Positions 8,169 to 16,544 of a DNA stretch of 64,000 nucleotides are shown here, one piece after another. The first letter of the stretch is position 1, and each line of letters begins with the position of its first letter. The translations under genes were made by a program, and so were the position numbers. The stretch covers positions 62,001-126,000 of the forward strand of contig NZ_VBSN01000071.1 of assembly GCF_006149045.1 (NCBI RefSeq), read 5' to 3'. The notes beneath the pieces are model-generated. The model saw only the letters and a list, made by a program, of their open reading frames with translations. It searched no databases and had not been told where the DNA came from. This DNA is from Dyadobacter flavalbus (GTDB lineage: Bacteria; Bacteroidota; Bacteroidia; Cytophagales; Spirosomataceae).

Positions 8169-11100
8169 ATGCAAAAACTGACACAAAGCGTTGTAGCCTT
8201 CTCTTTGAAGAATACAATGATCATATTTTTCATGACGGCTGTTCTGGCCGTTGTGGGCGTGGTAAGTTACATCAACACGCCGATCGAAGCATTTCCGGAT
8301 GTGACCAATACCCGCGCCAGAATCATTACGCAGTGGCCCGGCAGGAGTGCGGAGGAAATCGAAAAGTTCATTACGCTGCCTGTAATGAAGGAAATGAACA
8401 CGATCCCGAAAAAATCACAGGTCCGTTCCATTTCACTCTTCGGATTGTCTGTGGTGACGGTCCTTTTTGAAGATGGCGTGGAAGATTTCTATGCGCAGCA
8501 ATACGCATCCACGCGGCTTCGGAACATCGAAATGCCCGCAGGAGCCGAAGCCGAAATAGAACCGCCTTACGGTGCGACGGGTGAAATTTTCCGTTATGTG
8601 CTTAAAAGCGAGCGTCCGATCAAGGAACTGACCGCATTGCAGGAATGGGTTATTGAGCGTGAGCTCGTTGCCGTGCCCGGCGTGGCAACCGTCGCCAGCT
8701 TTGGCGGTGAGGAAAAAATGTATGAAGTAAGGGTTAACCCGGCATTGCTGGCACAGTACAACCTTACGCCGCTGGATGTTTTTGAAGCTGTCGGAAAAAG
8801 CAACGTCAATGTCGGCGGAGACGTAATCCAGAAGGGCGATCAGGCTTATGTAGTGCGCGGGATGGGGCTTCTGGAAAGTGTTAAGGATATTGAAAACATT
8901 CTGATCCACGTCAAAGGCAATACGCCGGTGCTGGTGAAGCAGGTGGCCGACGTGGAAATTACCGCCAAGCCAAGGCTCGGACAAGTGGGACTGGACAAAG
9001 ACAAGGATCTGGTGGAAGGTGTTGTCGTGATGCTGCGCGGTGAAAATCCGAGCGAAGTCATTGCCCGGCTGGAAAGTACTATTGACGATCTGAACAAACG
9101 CATTCTTCCTGCAGACGTCAAAATCATTCCGGTAATTGACCGTACGGAACTGGTGGATGCAACCGTCAATACAGTCACGCACAACCTTGCCGAAGGAATC
9201 GTGCTGGTGTCGCTGATCGTTTTTGTGTTTTTGTTCAACTGGCGCACGACGGTAACCGTAGCGCTGGTGATCCCGCTTTCATTCCTGTTTGCCATCACCA
9301 TGCTGCGCATTCAGGGGCTGCCGGCCAACCTGATTTCGCTCGGTGCCATTGACTTCGGGCTGCTGTTGGAAGGAACGATGGTGATAGTGGAAAAAATATA
9401 CGTCGATCTGGAACGGACTTCCCTGAAACTGGGCGTAGACCGGTTTAATAAGATGTCCAAGCTCGGCCTGATGAAACGCAGTGTCAAGCACGTAGCACCG
9501 CATATCTTCTTTGCACAAATTATTCTGATCGTTGCATTGCTTCCCATTTTTTCATTCCAGAAAGTGGAGGGGAAAATGTTTACACCGCTGGCATTTACAT
9601 TGGGTTATGCGCTGGTCGGCTCGCTGATCCTCAGTCTTACCTTTGTGCCTGCCATGTGCAAGGTGCTGCTCAAAAGCAATGTGCGCGAGATCAATAATCC
9701 GGTCGTGAATTTTTTCCGGAACAACATCTTCAGGCTTTACCTGTGGAGCGAGCGGCACAAGCGACTGGTCATGATCGGTTTTATCGTGTTGTTTGCCGTT
9801 TGCGCAGGAAAATTCATGAGCTATGGAACCGAATTTATTCCCAAGCTCAATGAAGGCGCCATTTACGTCCGCGCTACTTTGCCCAACAGCATCAACCTGG
9901 AACAATCCGTGAAAACCGGCCATGCGCTGCGGGATACGTTGCGCTCGTTCGACGAGGTAAGTTTTGTCATGAGCCAGACGGGCCGCCCCAATGACGGTAC
10001 CGATCCGACGGGTTTCTTCAACAACGAATTCCACTTGCAGCTCAAACCCGAAAAGGAATGGAAACGCAAGATCACGAAGGAACAGCTGCTGGCCGAGATG
10101 AAGCAGGTACTTGCTTCGTTTCCGGGAATTACGCTCGGGTTCAGCCAGCCTATTCAGGATAATGTGGAAGAATACGTGGCCGGGGTGAAAAGTTCGCTGG
10201 TGGTTAAAATCTTCGGAGACAATCTTGTGGATATGGAAGCGCAGGCGGATGAAGTAGCGGCCAATCTGAAAAACGTGGAAGGCATCGCCGACATTCTGGT
10301 TTACAGAAACATAGGCTTGCCGGAGCTCAACATCAAACTGGACGAAGGCCGTATGGCGCGGCACGGCGTGGCCATGGCCGATGCGCAGGCGGTGATTGAA
10401 ATGACGATCGGCGGGAAAGCGGCTTCGGTATTTTACGAAAATGACCGGATGTTTGACATTACCGTTCGGTATCAGGAAAAATACAGGAATACGGAAGAAG
10501 AGATCGGCAACATTCTGATCCCGTCGCTTGATGACCATCAGGTGCCGTTAAAGGAAATTGCTGCGATCGGAACGCGAACCGGCCCGGCATTTATTTACAG
10601 AGAAGGCAGCAGCCGCTACATCGGTGTCGGTTTCAGTATCGAAGGCCGCGATCTGGGAAGTACGATTGCCGAGGCGCAAAAAGTAGTGAAAGACAATGTA
10701 AATTTTCCCAAAAACACCAAAGTGGAATGGGCGGGTGAATTTGAAAGCAAGGAACGCGCCACGCAGCAGCTGGCACTGATTATCCCGGCGGCGGTGGTAA
10801 TGATCGTTTTCCTGCTGTACATGAATTTCGGAAATGCAAAAGATACGCTCATATCGCTGGTTACCATCCCATTTGCATTCATCGGCGGCTTTATTTCCTT
10901 GTGGGTTACGCATACTATTTTCGGCATTTCGGCAGGAATCGGTTTCATCATTCTGTTCGGGGTCTGTACGATTGACGGGATCATTCTGGTGCATGTCATG
11001 AAGGACAATCTTTTGCACAAGCTACCGCTCAGGCAGGCCATTTCCGACGGCATTTACGGAAGGATCAGGCCGGTTATCATGATTGCCTTGATGGGTTCGC

Positions 11101-11270
11101 TCGGACTGCTGCCCGCCGCACTTTCCAACGGCATGGGTTCCGAAATCCAAAAACCGCTCGCCATTATGATCGTAGGCGGACTGCTGATCTGTATGATTTT
11201 GTCATTCACTGTTTTGCCGCAGATTTTTTACTGGGCATACCGCAAAAATGATCCGGCGCATGCAGAATAG
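8169..11270 (+). CDS. czcA: Heavy-metal efflux RND pump, CzcA/CusA family
   Basis: At 1033 residues this is a full-length HME-RND inner-membrane pump that exports metal ions by proton antiport. The start, first membrane helix (about 12-34) and PIEAFPDVTN motif are typical. The proton-relay helix 4 reads DFGLLLEGTMVIVE with D395, E401 and E408, matching CzcA D402/D408/E415 except that the second aspartate is glutamate. The sequence has the duplicated 6-helix plan with two large periplasmic loops, the second around 555-860. The DFG-type helix 4 points to the Zn/Co/Ni/Cd branch rather than the Cu/Ag (CusA) branch; this is inference. It ends the operon, followed by a hairpin at 11306-11332. Confidence 0.93.
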   Translation: MQKLTQSVVAFSLKNTMIIFFMTAVLAVVGVVSYINTPIEAFPDVTNTRARIITQWPGRSAEEIEKFITLPVMKEMNTIPKKSQVRSISLFGLSVVTVLFEDGVEDFYAQQYASTRLRNIEMPAGAEAEIEPPYGATGEIFRYVLKSERPIKELTALQEWVIERELVAVPGVATVASFGGEEKMYEVRVNPALLAQYNLTPLDVFEAVGKSNVNVGGDVIQKGDQAYVVRGMGLLESVKDIENILIHVKGNTPVLVKQVADVEITAKPRLGQVGLDKDKDLVEGVVVMLRGENPSEVIARLESTIDDLNKRILPADVKIIPVIDRTELVDATVNTVTHNLAEGIVLVSLIVFVFLFNWRTTVTVALVIPLSFLFAITMLRIQGLPANLISLGAIDFGLLLEGTMVIVEKIYVDLERTSLKLGVDRFNKMSKLGLMKRSVKHVAPHIFFAQIILIVALLPIFSFQKVEGKMFTPLAFTLGYALVGSLILSLTFVPAMCKVLLKSNVREINNPVVNFFRNNIFRLYLWSERHKRLVMIGFIVLFAVCAGKFMSYGTEFIPKLNEGAIYVRATLPNSINLEQSVKTGHALRDTLRSFDEVSFVMSQTGRPNDGTDPTGFFNNEFHLQLKPEKEWKRKITKEQLLAEMKQVLASFPGITLGFSQPIQDNVEEYVAGVKSSLVVKIFGDNLVDMEAQADEVAANLKNVEGIADILVYRNIGLPELNIKLDEGRMARHGVAMADAQAVIEMTIGGKAASVFYENDRMFDITVRYQEKYRNTEEEIGNILIPSLDDHQVPLKEIAAIGTRTGPAFIYREGSSRYIGVGFSIEGRDLGSTIAEAQKVVKDNVNFPKNTKVEWAGEFESKERATQQLALIIPAAVVMIVFLLYMNFGNAKDTLISLVTIPFAFIGGFISLWVTHTIFGISAGIGFIILFGVCTIDGIILVHVMKDNLLHKLPLRQAISDGIYGRIRPVIMIALMGSLGLLPAALSNGMGSEIQKPLAIMIVGGLLICMILSFTVLPQIFYWAYRKNDPAHAE

Positions 11271-11305
11271 TGTAAAAAGGCTTTAATGAAAGTCTTTAAG
11301 CAAAG

Positions 11306-11332
11306 ATCCCGGTCATGGGTACTGACCGGGAT
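11306..11332 (+). terminator. Hairpin after the Czc operon
   Basis: ATCCCGGTCA (11306-11315) and TGACCGGGAT (11323-11332) form a perfect 10-bp stem with a 7-base loop, 35 bases after the pump's stop codon. There is no T tract behind it (TGTAACGGG), so it may be a transcript-stabilising hairpin or a weak terminator. Confidence 0.5.
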
Positions 11333-11369
11333 TGTAACGGGAAAGGGCAGGCGCATGGCCTGTTTTCAA

Positions 11370-11400
11370 CTTGACATTTCGGTTCTGTAACCTATTTTTG
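11370..11400 (+). promoter_or_regulatory. Promoter of the second AraC regulator
   Basis: CTTG (11370-11373), 19 bases, then TATTTTTG (11393-11400), an exact match to the phylum consensus in sequence and spacing. The ATG of the regulator follows at 11418. Confidence 0.6.
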
Positions 11401-11417
11401 ATAAAAATAACAAAAAG

Positions 11418-12293
11418 ATGGTTTTTGAGAATTCGAACGAAATCCTGAGTCTTTACGAGCTTGATCCTGCCAATAGTCAACTAGCCTGCGATGTGCGCGA
11501 AACGGATATGACACTCATCTGGAATGTTGCCGGACGCATGGATATCACCGTGGATAAAGTCCCTTTTCAGCTTGGCAAAAACCAGATCATCTTTCTGACT
11601 GAATTTCACCGGATTGATCAAATTGAAATCGAGTCCGCGAGGATGATCCGGTTTAACCAGCCTTTTTACTGCGTCGTAAACCACGACAACGAAGTTGGCA
11701 GCAAAGGACTGCTGTTTTTCGGTGCAAACGGCATCCCGGTTATTTCAATAGAAGAAGCTGAAATCCGGGACTTTGAACTGACTTGGGAACTTTTCAAAAC
11801 CGAAATGCAGAAAAGCGACATTCTGCAGCAGGACATGCTGCAGGCCCTGCTTAAACGGATGCTGATCCTTTCGGTCAGGAAATTACGGCAATCCAGCAAT
11901 TTCCATAAAATCGACAGAACACAGGGTGAAATCATCAGGGAATTCAATTATCTGGTCGACAAGCATTTTACTGTCCATCACAACGTGGCATTTTATGCAT
12001 CGCAGCTCAACAAGTCCCCAAAAACACTTTCCAATCTTTTTTCACTCGTTTCATCACGCACGCCGCTGAACATTATCCACGACCGGATTATGACGCATGC
12101 GCGTCGTCAGATCAATTACAGCAACCTTTCCATCAAGGAAATTGCTTACGAGCTGGGCTATGACGACGTTCAGACTTTCAGCCGTTTTTTTAAAAGCAAA
12201 GAAGGCGTGTCGCCGGGCCATTACCGCGAGCAACAGGAGCAGCCCGTGCTGCAACAGGGAAATATTGCCAACAGAACGGGAATTGTTGCCTAA
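11418..12293 (+). CDS. AraC/XylS-family transcriptional regulator
   Basis: The 291-residue protein has an N-terminal cupin-like sensing half (about 1-130) and a C-terminal AraC HTH (about 180-275) with the signature LSIKEIAYELGYDDVQTFSR followed by FFKSKEGVSPGHYR. It precedes the GAPDH gene by 71 bases on the same strand and may control it together with the PNPOx-like gene. The effector cannot be told from sequence. Confidence 0.9.
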   Translation: MVFENSNEILSLYELDPANSQLACDVRETDMTLIWNVAGRMDITVDKVPFQLGKNQIIFLTEFHRIDQIEIESARMIRFNQPFYCVVNHDNEVGSKGLLFFGANGIPVISIEEAEIRDFELTWELFKTEMQKSDILQQDMLQALLKRMLILSVRKLRQSSNFHKIDRTQGEIIREFNYLVDKHFTVHHNVAFYASQLNKSPKTLSNLFSLVSSRTPLNIIHDRIMTHARRQINYSNLSIKEIAYELGYDDVQTFSRFFKSKEGVSPGHYREQQEQPVLQQGNIANRTGIVA

Positions 12294-12364
12294 CAAAAGC
12301 ATTTACGGATGATGCAACTTTGAGACATGAAATCAACGCGATTTTTAACTCAAAAAACAACATC

Positions 12365-13348
12365 ATGAAAAAAGTAGCAATTAATGGTTTTGGCCGTATC
12401 GGACGTGCTGCACTGAAAATCATCTTTGAAAGCAATGACCTCGAACTGGTGGGCGTCAATGATCTGATGAGCATTGAAAATGCCGCTTATCTTCTGAAAT
12501 ACGACAGCAATTACGGCAAATACGAGAAAGATATAAAAGTCGAAGGCGACACCCTCCTCATCGACGGCAAACCCGTTAAATACCACAGCATACGCGAAAT
12601 CGAAAACCTGCCCTGGAAAGCACTGGGTGCAGAAGTAGTAATCGAAAGTACAGGCTTTTTTACCAACCGCGCCGATGCCGAGAAACACATCCACTCCGGT
12701 GCCGCATTCGTTGTCATTTCCGGCCCGACCAAAGATACACCGACCGTCGTGCACGGCGTCAATACCGAAGAAGGCAAGGTTTCCATTTTCTCCTGTGCAA
12801 GCTGTACGACCAACAGCATCAGTCCGGTTATTGAGATTCTCGGCCGCAGGCTCGGCATCAGAAAAGCCATTCTGAACACCACGCACGCTTATACCGCATC
12901 CCAAACGCTTGTGGATGCGCCTTCCAGAAGAGAGCCGCGCATGGGCCGCGCCGCAGGCATAAACCTGGCACCTGCCGCAACGGGAGCTGCCATAGCCACC
13001 ACCAAGGCATTGCCGCAATATGCAGGCAAGTTTGATGGCATTGCCGTTCGCGTGCCGGTTCCGGTGGGTTCCATTTCCGATATTACGTTCATTGCCGAGC
13101 GTGCCACCACCGTGGAAGAAATCAATCGGATCCTGACCGAAGAAGCGGCGACGGAGCGGTACCAAAAAGTAGTTGCCGTAACCGAAGAGCCGCTCGTTTC
13201 GACGGACATTGTCAAAAGTCCGTTTGCAGCAGTTGTCGATCTGGAAATGACAAGGGTTGTGGATGGCGACCTGGTTAAAGTAATGGCATGGTACGACAAC
13301 GAGTGGGGATTTACGAACCAGATGATCCGACAAATTCAGTCGCTATAA
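12365..13348 (+). CDS. gap: Glyceraldehyde-3-phosphate dehydrogenase, type I
   Basis: From the ATG at 12365 the 327-residue product starts MKKVAINGFGRIGR, the normal start of the family; a longer in-frame start at 12320 adds 15 residues without homology. GAPDH oxidises glyceraldehyde-3-phosphate to 1,3-bisphosphoglycerate in glycolysis. The catalytic cysteine C147 lies in SCASCTTN and the base H174 in NTTHAYT; the C-terminal WYDNEWGF block is intact. An additional cysteine, C144, sits three residues before the nucleophile where most homologues have asparagine. The substrate loop reads PRMGRAAGINLAPAATGAA, more divergent than housekeeping enzymes. Its company (AraC regulator and PNPOx-like gene, no other glycolytic gene) suggests a second, conditionally used copy; that is inference. 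Confidence 0.9.
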   Translation: MKKVAINGFGRIGRAALKIIFESNDLELVGVNDLMSIENAAYLLKYDSNYGKYEKDIKVEGDTLLIDGKPVKYHSIREIENLPWKALGAEVVIESTGFFTNRADAEKHIHSGAAFVVISGPTKDTPTVVHGVNTEEGKVSIFSCASCTTNSISPVIEILGRRLGIRKAILNTTHAYTASQTLVDAPSRREPRMGRAAGINLAPAATGAAIATTKALPQYAGKFDGIAVRVPVPVGSISDITFIAERATTVEEINRILTEEAATERYQKVVAVTEEPLVSTDIVKSPFAAVVDLEMTRVVDGDLVKVMAWYDNEWGFTNQMIRQIQSL

Positions 13349-13380
13349 ATAGAACCGGGCCTGTTACAAACAAAACTGCC

Positions 13381-13992
13381 ATGAACTACGCAAAGCTTGC
13401 ATTTACCGACGAAATCAAAGCCATTCAGCAAAGACTCGGCAGCCGAAGTACTTACGAACGAGTGGAGAAAATGAGTTTCAGAGATGGCCTGACCGCCGTA
13501 GAGGTCGGTTTCATCCGTCAGATGGACAGCTTTTACATGGCATCGCATGGCGACAATGAATTTCCTTACATACAGCACCGCGGCGGACCGAAAGGCTTTA
13601 TCAAAATAATCGATGATCAAACGCTTGGTGTTGTTGATTTCAGCGGAAACCGGCAGTATATATCGGTCGGGAACATCATGAAAAATCCCAGGGTTTCGCT
13701 GATTCTTGTCTCATACCCGATGCAGGCCCGGCTAAAAATGTATGCAGAAGCAGAAATCGCAGAGATCAGCGACAATCCTGATCTCTACGATTTGTTAAAA
13801 CCAGAAGATTATAAATTCCGGCCCGAACGGATGCTGGTTTTCCACATCAAAGCCTACGACTGGAACTGCCCGCAACACATTACACCAAGATTCACCGAGC
13901 AGGAAATACAGCATTTACTTCAATCCCAAAATGATTACATCCAAAAGCTGGAAGCAGAAATTCAGGTCCTGAAAAACAAGCCAACAGTTTAA
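13381..13992 (+). CDS. Pyridoxamine 5'-phosphate oxidase-family (FMN split-barrel) protein
   Basis: The 203-residue protein starts at the ATG at 13381; an earlier in-frame ATG at 13288 lies inside the GAPDH gene and is rejected. The middle (about 40-165) has the PNPOx-like split barrel pattern, with FYMASHGDNEFPYIQHRGG and the block around DFSGNRQYISVGNIMKNPRVSLIL, seen in flavin-binding members that are not true PdxH. The last 30 residues form a predicted coiled coil with leucine repeats (LLQSQNDYIQKLEAEIQVLK). It follows GAPDH by 32 bases and is probably co-transcribed. The reaction is unknown. Confidence 0.82.
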   Translation: MNYAKLAFTDEIKAIQQRLGSRSTYERVEKMSFRDGLTAVEVGFIRQMDSFYMASHGDNEFPYIQHRGGPKGFIKIIDDQTLGVVDFSGNRQYISVGNIMKNPRVSLILVSYPMQARLKMYAEAEIAEISDNPDLYDLLKPEDYKFRPERMLVFHIKAYDWNCPQHITPRFTEQEIQHLLQSQNDYIQKLEAEIQVLKNKPTV

Positions 13993-14040
13993 TTCCTCCT
14001 TCCTCCCTTCTTCCTTTGCTCCTTTCTTCCCTTCCTCCCA
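13993..14040. repeat. Homopyrimidine tract after the PNPOx-like gene
   Basis: Immediately after the stop codon the plus strand is almost only C and T for about 45 bases, built of TTCC/CTCC words. Similar tracts occur at 19202-19312 and 42065-42225, each abutting a gene's 3' end. Confidence 0.8.
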
Positions 14041-14321
14041 AAAAGACAATCCCGGATTTAATGCTGCGGAAAAAAAACTGACAACTGTTTTGTCTGGAAG
14101 CGGCCGGTATCAAAAGTCAGGGCTTTCCGGACGGGCGTTCCTTCGGGATAGAAGGGCTTATTGATGGTTATACAGGCAAGCAGGTGGCGGATTTACCGGC
14201 TTATTTTCCCATAAGGAAAGGCCAGTTCTGCTCGATATGGTTGTTTTAACCCGACTTTAAAGTCATTTTCACAGATTCATTGATTAATTTCAACCCGATT
14301 GCCTGCTTCAACCATTAACTT
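14041..14321. other. Intergenic region with a possible coding remnant
   Basis: No gene with a start codon is seen. One plus-strand frame stays open from 14082 to the TAA near 14246 and reads like protein (for example FPDGRSFGIEGLIDGYTGKQ), but it has no start codon and I cannot assign it to a family. The last 70 bases before 14322 show no TAnnTTTG promoter. Confidence 0.3.
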
Positions 14322-15554
14322 ATGTCGTCATTAACAAAGTCCGTTCTGATCATTGGCTGTTTTGATACAAAAGCAGCAGTTTTTGCTTACTTGTATGATT
14401 GTATTGCGGCACGCGGTGAAAAGGTCCTGACCATCAATACAGGCGTTATGGGAAGTACTGCATTGTTTCCTGTCGATTTCGAATGCGATGCGGTGGCGCT
14501 GGAAGGAGGCGAGAGCATTACAGAACTGCGTAGCAAGCGTGACCGCGGACATGCCATGGACGTGATGGGAAAAGGCGCCGCAAGGATTGTCTCCGGACTG
14601 GTTGCGCAAAAGCTTGTAAAAGGAGCCATCGGAATGGGCGGCGGCGGAGGTACATACATAGCACTTGCTTCCATGCAGGAAATCCCTTTCGGCATTCCTA
14701 AAATCTGCCTTTCCACCATTGCCAGCAAGGACCTTTCCCGTCAGATCGGCAACAAAGATATTACGCTCATTCCGTCCGTTGTGGATGTGGCCGGGCTTAA
14801 CAGCGTCATTCAGGTGCTGGTCGCGCAGGCAGCAGAAGCCATTTGCGCCATGTCCAATGTCGTGGTGAGTGAAAAAGTGGTTACAGCCGGAACAATCGCC
14901 GTCAGTATGTTCGGGAACACAACGGCCTGCGTGGATAAATGCACGGAACTGTTGCAAATGCACGGATATGAAGTGCTGGCCTTTCATGCAAACGGGGTAG
15001 GAGGAAGAGCAATGGAATCGCTTATCCGGGAAGGTGTTTTCAGCGCAGTGCTGGACATTACCACAACGGAACTGGCCGATGACTTATGCGACGGCATCTG
15101 CAGTGCCGGGCCGCACCGGCTGGAAGCGGCAACCGAAACAGGATTGCCGCAGGTTGTCGTTCCGGGTTGTCTGGATATGGTGAATTTTGCGCATCCGGAT
15201 ACCGTTCCGCAGAAGTTTACGGGCCGGCATTTGTATAGCTGGGCGCCGGATGTAACTTTGATGCGCACGAATGAAGAGGAAAACCGGATTCTGGGCAAGA
15301 CGCTGGCTCAGAAACTGAATCGCTCGTCAGCACCTGTTGCCGTTGTGATGCCATTGAAAGGTTTATCCCAGATCGGTTCGGAAGGCGGCATATTTTACAA
15401 TCCGGAAGCGGACCGTATTTTATTTGATTCGATAAAGAAAAATCTCGACGAGAAAGCAGAAATTGTGGAAGTGGACGCAAACATCAACGATACGGTTTTT
15501 GCAGTGGAGCTGGTGGCGAGGCTGCTGGCTATGATGCCGGTCAGCAGGAAATAG
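14322..15554 (+). CDS. Tm-1-like ATP-binding domain protein (UPF0261)
   Basis: The 410-residue protein matches the UPF0261/Tm-1 N-terminal family, named for the tomato Tm-1 virus-resistance protein. The N-terminal Rossmann-like part (SVLIIGCFDTKAAVF, 7-21) is followed by a glycine-rich loop (IGMGGGGGTYIALA, about 107-120) and a second half with NGVGGRAMESL (about 225-235), as expected of the two-lobed nucleotide-binding fold. In plants and fungi this region is fused to a PEP-hydrolase-type TIM barrel; here the barrel is encoded by the next gene, 48 bases downstream. The cellular reaction in bacteria is not known to me. Confidence 0.85.
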   Translation: MSSLTKSVLIIGCFDTKAAVFAYLYDCIAARGEKVLTINTGVMGSTALFPVDFECDAVALEGGESITELRSKRDRGHAMDVMGKGAARIVSGLVAQKLVKGAIGMGGGGGTYIALASMQEIPFGIPKICLSTIASKDLSRQIGNKDITLIPSVVDVAGLNSVIQVLVAQAAEAICAMSNVVVSEKVVTAGTIAVSMFGNTTACVDKCTELLQMHGYEVLAFHANGVGGRAMESLIREGVFSAVLDITTTELADDLCDGICSAGPHRLEAATETGLPQVVVPGCLDMVNFAHPDTVPQKFTGRHLYSWAPDVTLMRTNEEENRILGKTLAQKLNRSSAPVAVVMPLKGLSQIGSEGGIFYNPEADRILFDSIKKNLDEKAEIVEVDANINDTVFAVELVARLLAMMPVSRK

Positions 15555-15590
15555 CCAGCAGGAAATTTACAAACCATAACATATAAACCA

Positions 15591-15598
15591 TAATTTTG
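15591..15598 (+). promoter_or_regulatory. -7 element (TAATTTTG) directly before the PEP-hydrolase-family gene
   Basis: An exact TAnnTTTG match ends four bases before the ATG at 15603. A transcript from it would be leaderless or nearly so. The gene may also be read through from the Tm-1-like gene upstream. Confidence 0.35.
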
Positions 15599-15602
15599 CA
15601 TT

Positions 15603-16481
15603 ATGCCGAATCCTTGGACCAATAAAGGAAATCCTTACACGAAACAGGAAGTCAGAGACCGTTTGCAAGCCACTTTGGATCAGGGTAAAGCCATTATCGC
15701 AGCGGGTGCCGGAACGGGTATCAGCGCAAAATTCATTGAAAAAGGAGGGGCGGACCTCATCATTATATACAATTCCGGAAGGTTCAGAATGGCCGGTCAT
15801 GGTTCCACGGCTGGGCTGATGGCCTATGGCGATGCCAATGCGGAATCCATGAGTATCGGTGAATTTGAAGTGTTGCCGGTTGTGGAAGAAATTCCGGTGA
15901 TATGCGGCGTTCACGGTTCTGATCCGCGCAGACGAATGTGGCACCATCTGCTGAAAGTAAAAGAAATGGGTTTTTCAGGTGTGAACAATTTTCCTACGCA
16001 TTCGATTGTGGACGGTCAGTTCCGGCAAGTTCTGGAAGAAACAGGCATGGGCTTTGACAAAGAAGTGGAAATGATCCGCATTGCTTCCAAAATGGATCTG
16101 TTTACAATCGTTTATGTTGCCAAACCCGAAGAAGCCATCAAAATGGCAGAGGCCGGCGCAGATGCCATAATCGCCCACGTCGGAACGACGGTCGGCGGTT
16201 CCATTGGTGTTACCGGTGCTTCCTGCACCATGGATGACGCCATGGAGCGTACCCAGAAGATCATAGAAGCAGCCCGGGAAATCAATCCGGATATATTTTT
16301 TCTGACGCACGGAGGCCCGGTCAATACGCCGGAAGATGTGCGCATCGTACTGGACGGAACGGATGCGCAGGGATTTGTCGGGGCATCATCCCTCGAAAGA
16401 ATGGGCGTTGAAAAATCCCTTACGGACCTGACGCGGCAGTTTAAATCGCTTACTCTGAAAAACAAAAATCAGGATCAATAA
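15603..16481 (+). CDS. Phosphoenolpyruvate hydrolase-family TIM-barrel protein
   Basis: This 292-residue protein belongs to the PEP_hydrolase-like TIM-barrel family that forms the C-terminal half of Tm-1-like fusions. Recognisable blocks are the N-terminal AIIAAGAGTGISAKF (about 31-45), GADLIIIYNSGRFRMAG (50-66), ICGVHGSDPRR (about 100-110), AHVGTTVGGSIG (about 196-207) and the C-terminal THGGPVNTPED and GASSLER loops. These glycine- and serine-rich loops at strand ends are typical of phosphate-binding barrels. It is encoded right after the Tm-1-like ATP-binding protein, so the two probably form one two-subunit enzyme. The family name does not prove PEP hydrolysis in this organism. Confidence 0.86.
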   Translation: MPNPWTNKGNPYTKQEVRDRLQATLDQGKAIIAAGAGTGISAKFIEKGGADLIIIYNSGRFRMAGHGSTAGLMAYGDANAESMSIGEFEVLPVVEEIPVICGVHGSDPRRRMWHHLLKVKEMGFSGVNNFPTHSIVDGQFRQVLEETGMGFDKEVEMIRIASKMDLFTIVYVAKPEEAIKMAEAGADAIIAHVGTTVGGSIGVTGASCTMDDAMERTQKIIEAAREINPDIFFLTHGGPVNTPEDVRIVLDGTDAQGFVGASSLERMGVEKSLTDLTRQFKSLTLKNKNQDQ

Positions 16482-16544
16482 AGGTGCATACTTGCGGTTG
16501 CCAAGCGTATAAAAAGGATAAGTAGCCGGCATTCATTCCGTCTT

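Noticed and set aside
13288..13380. Upstream start of the PNPOx-like protein
   Set aside because: It lies inside the GAPDH gene and gives residues unrelated to the family.
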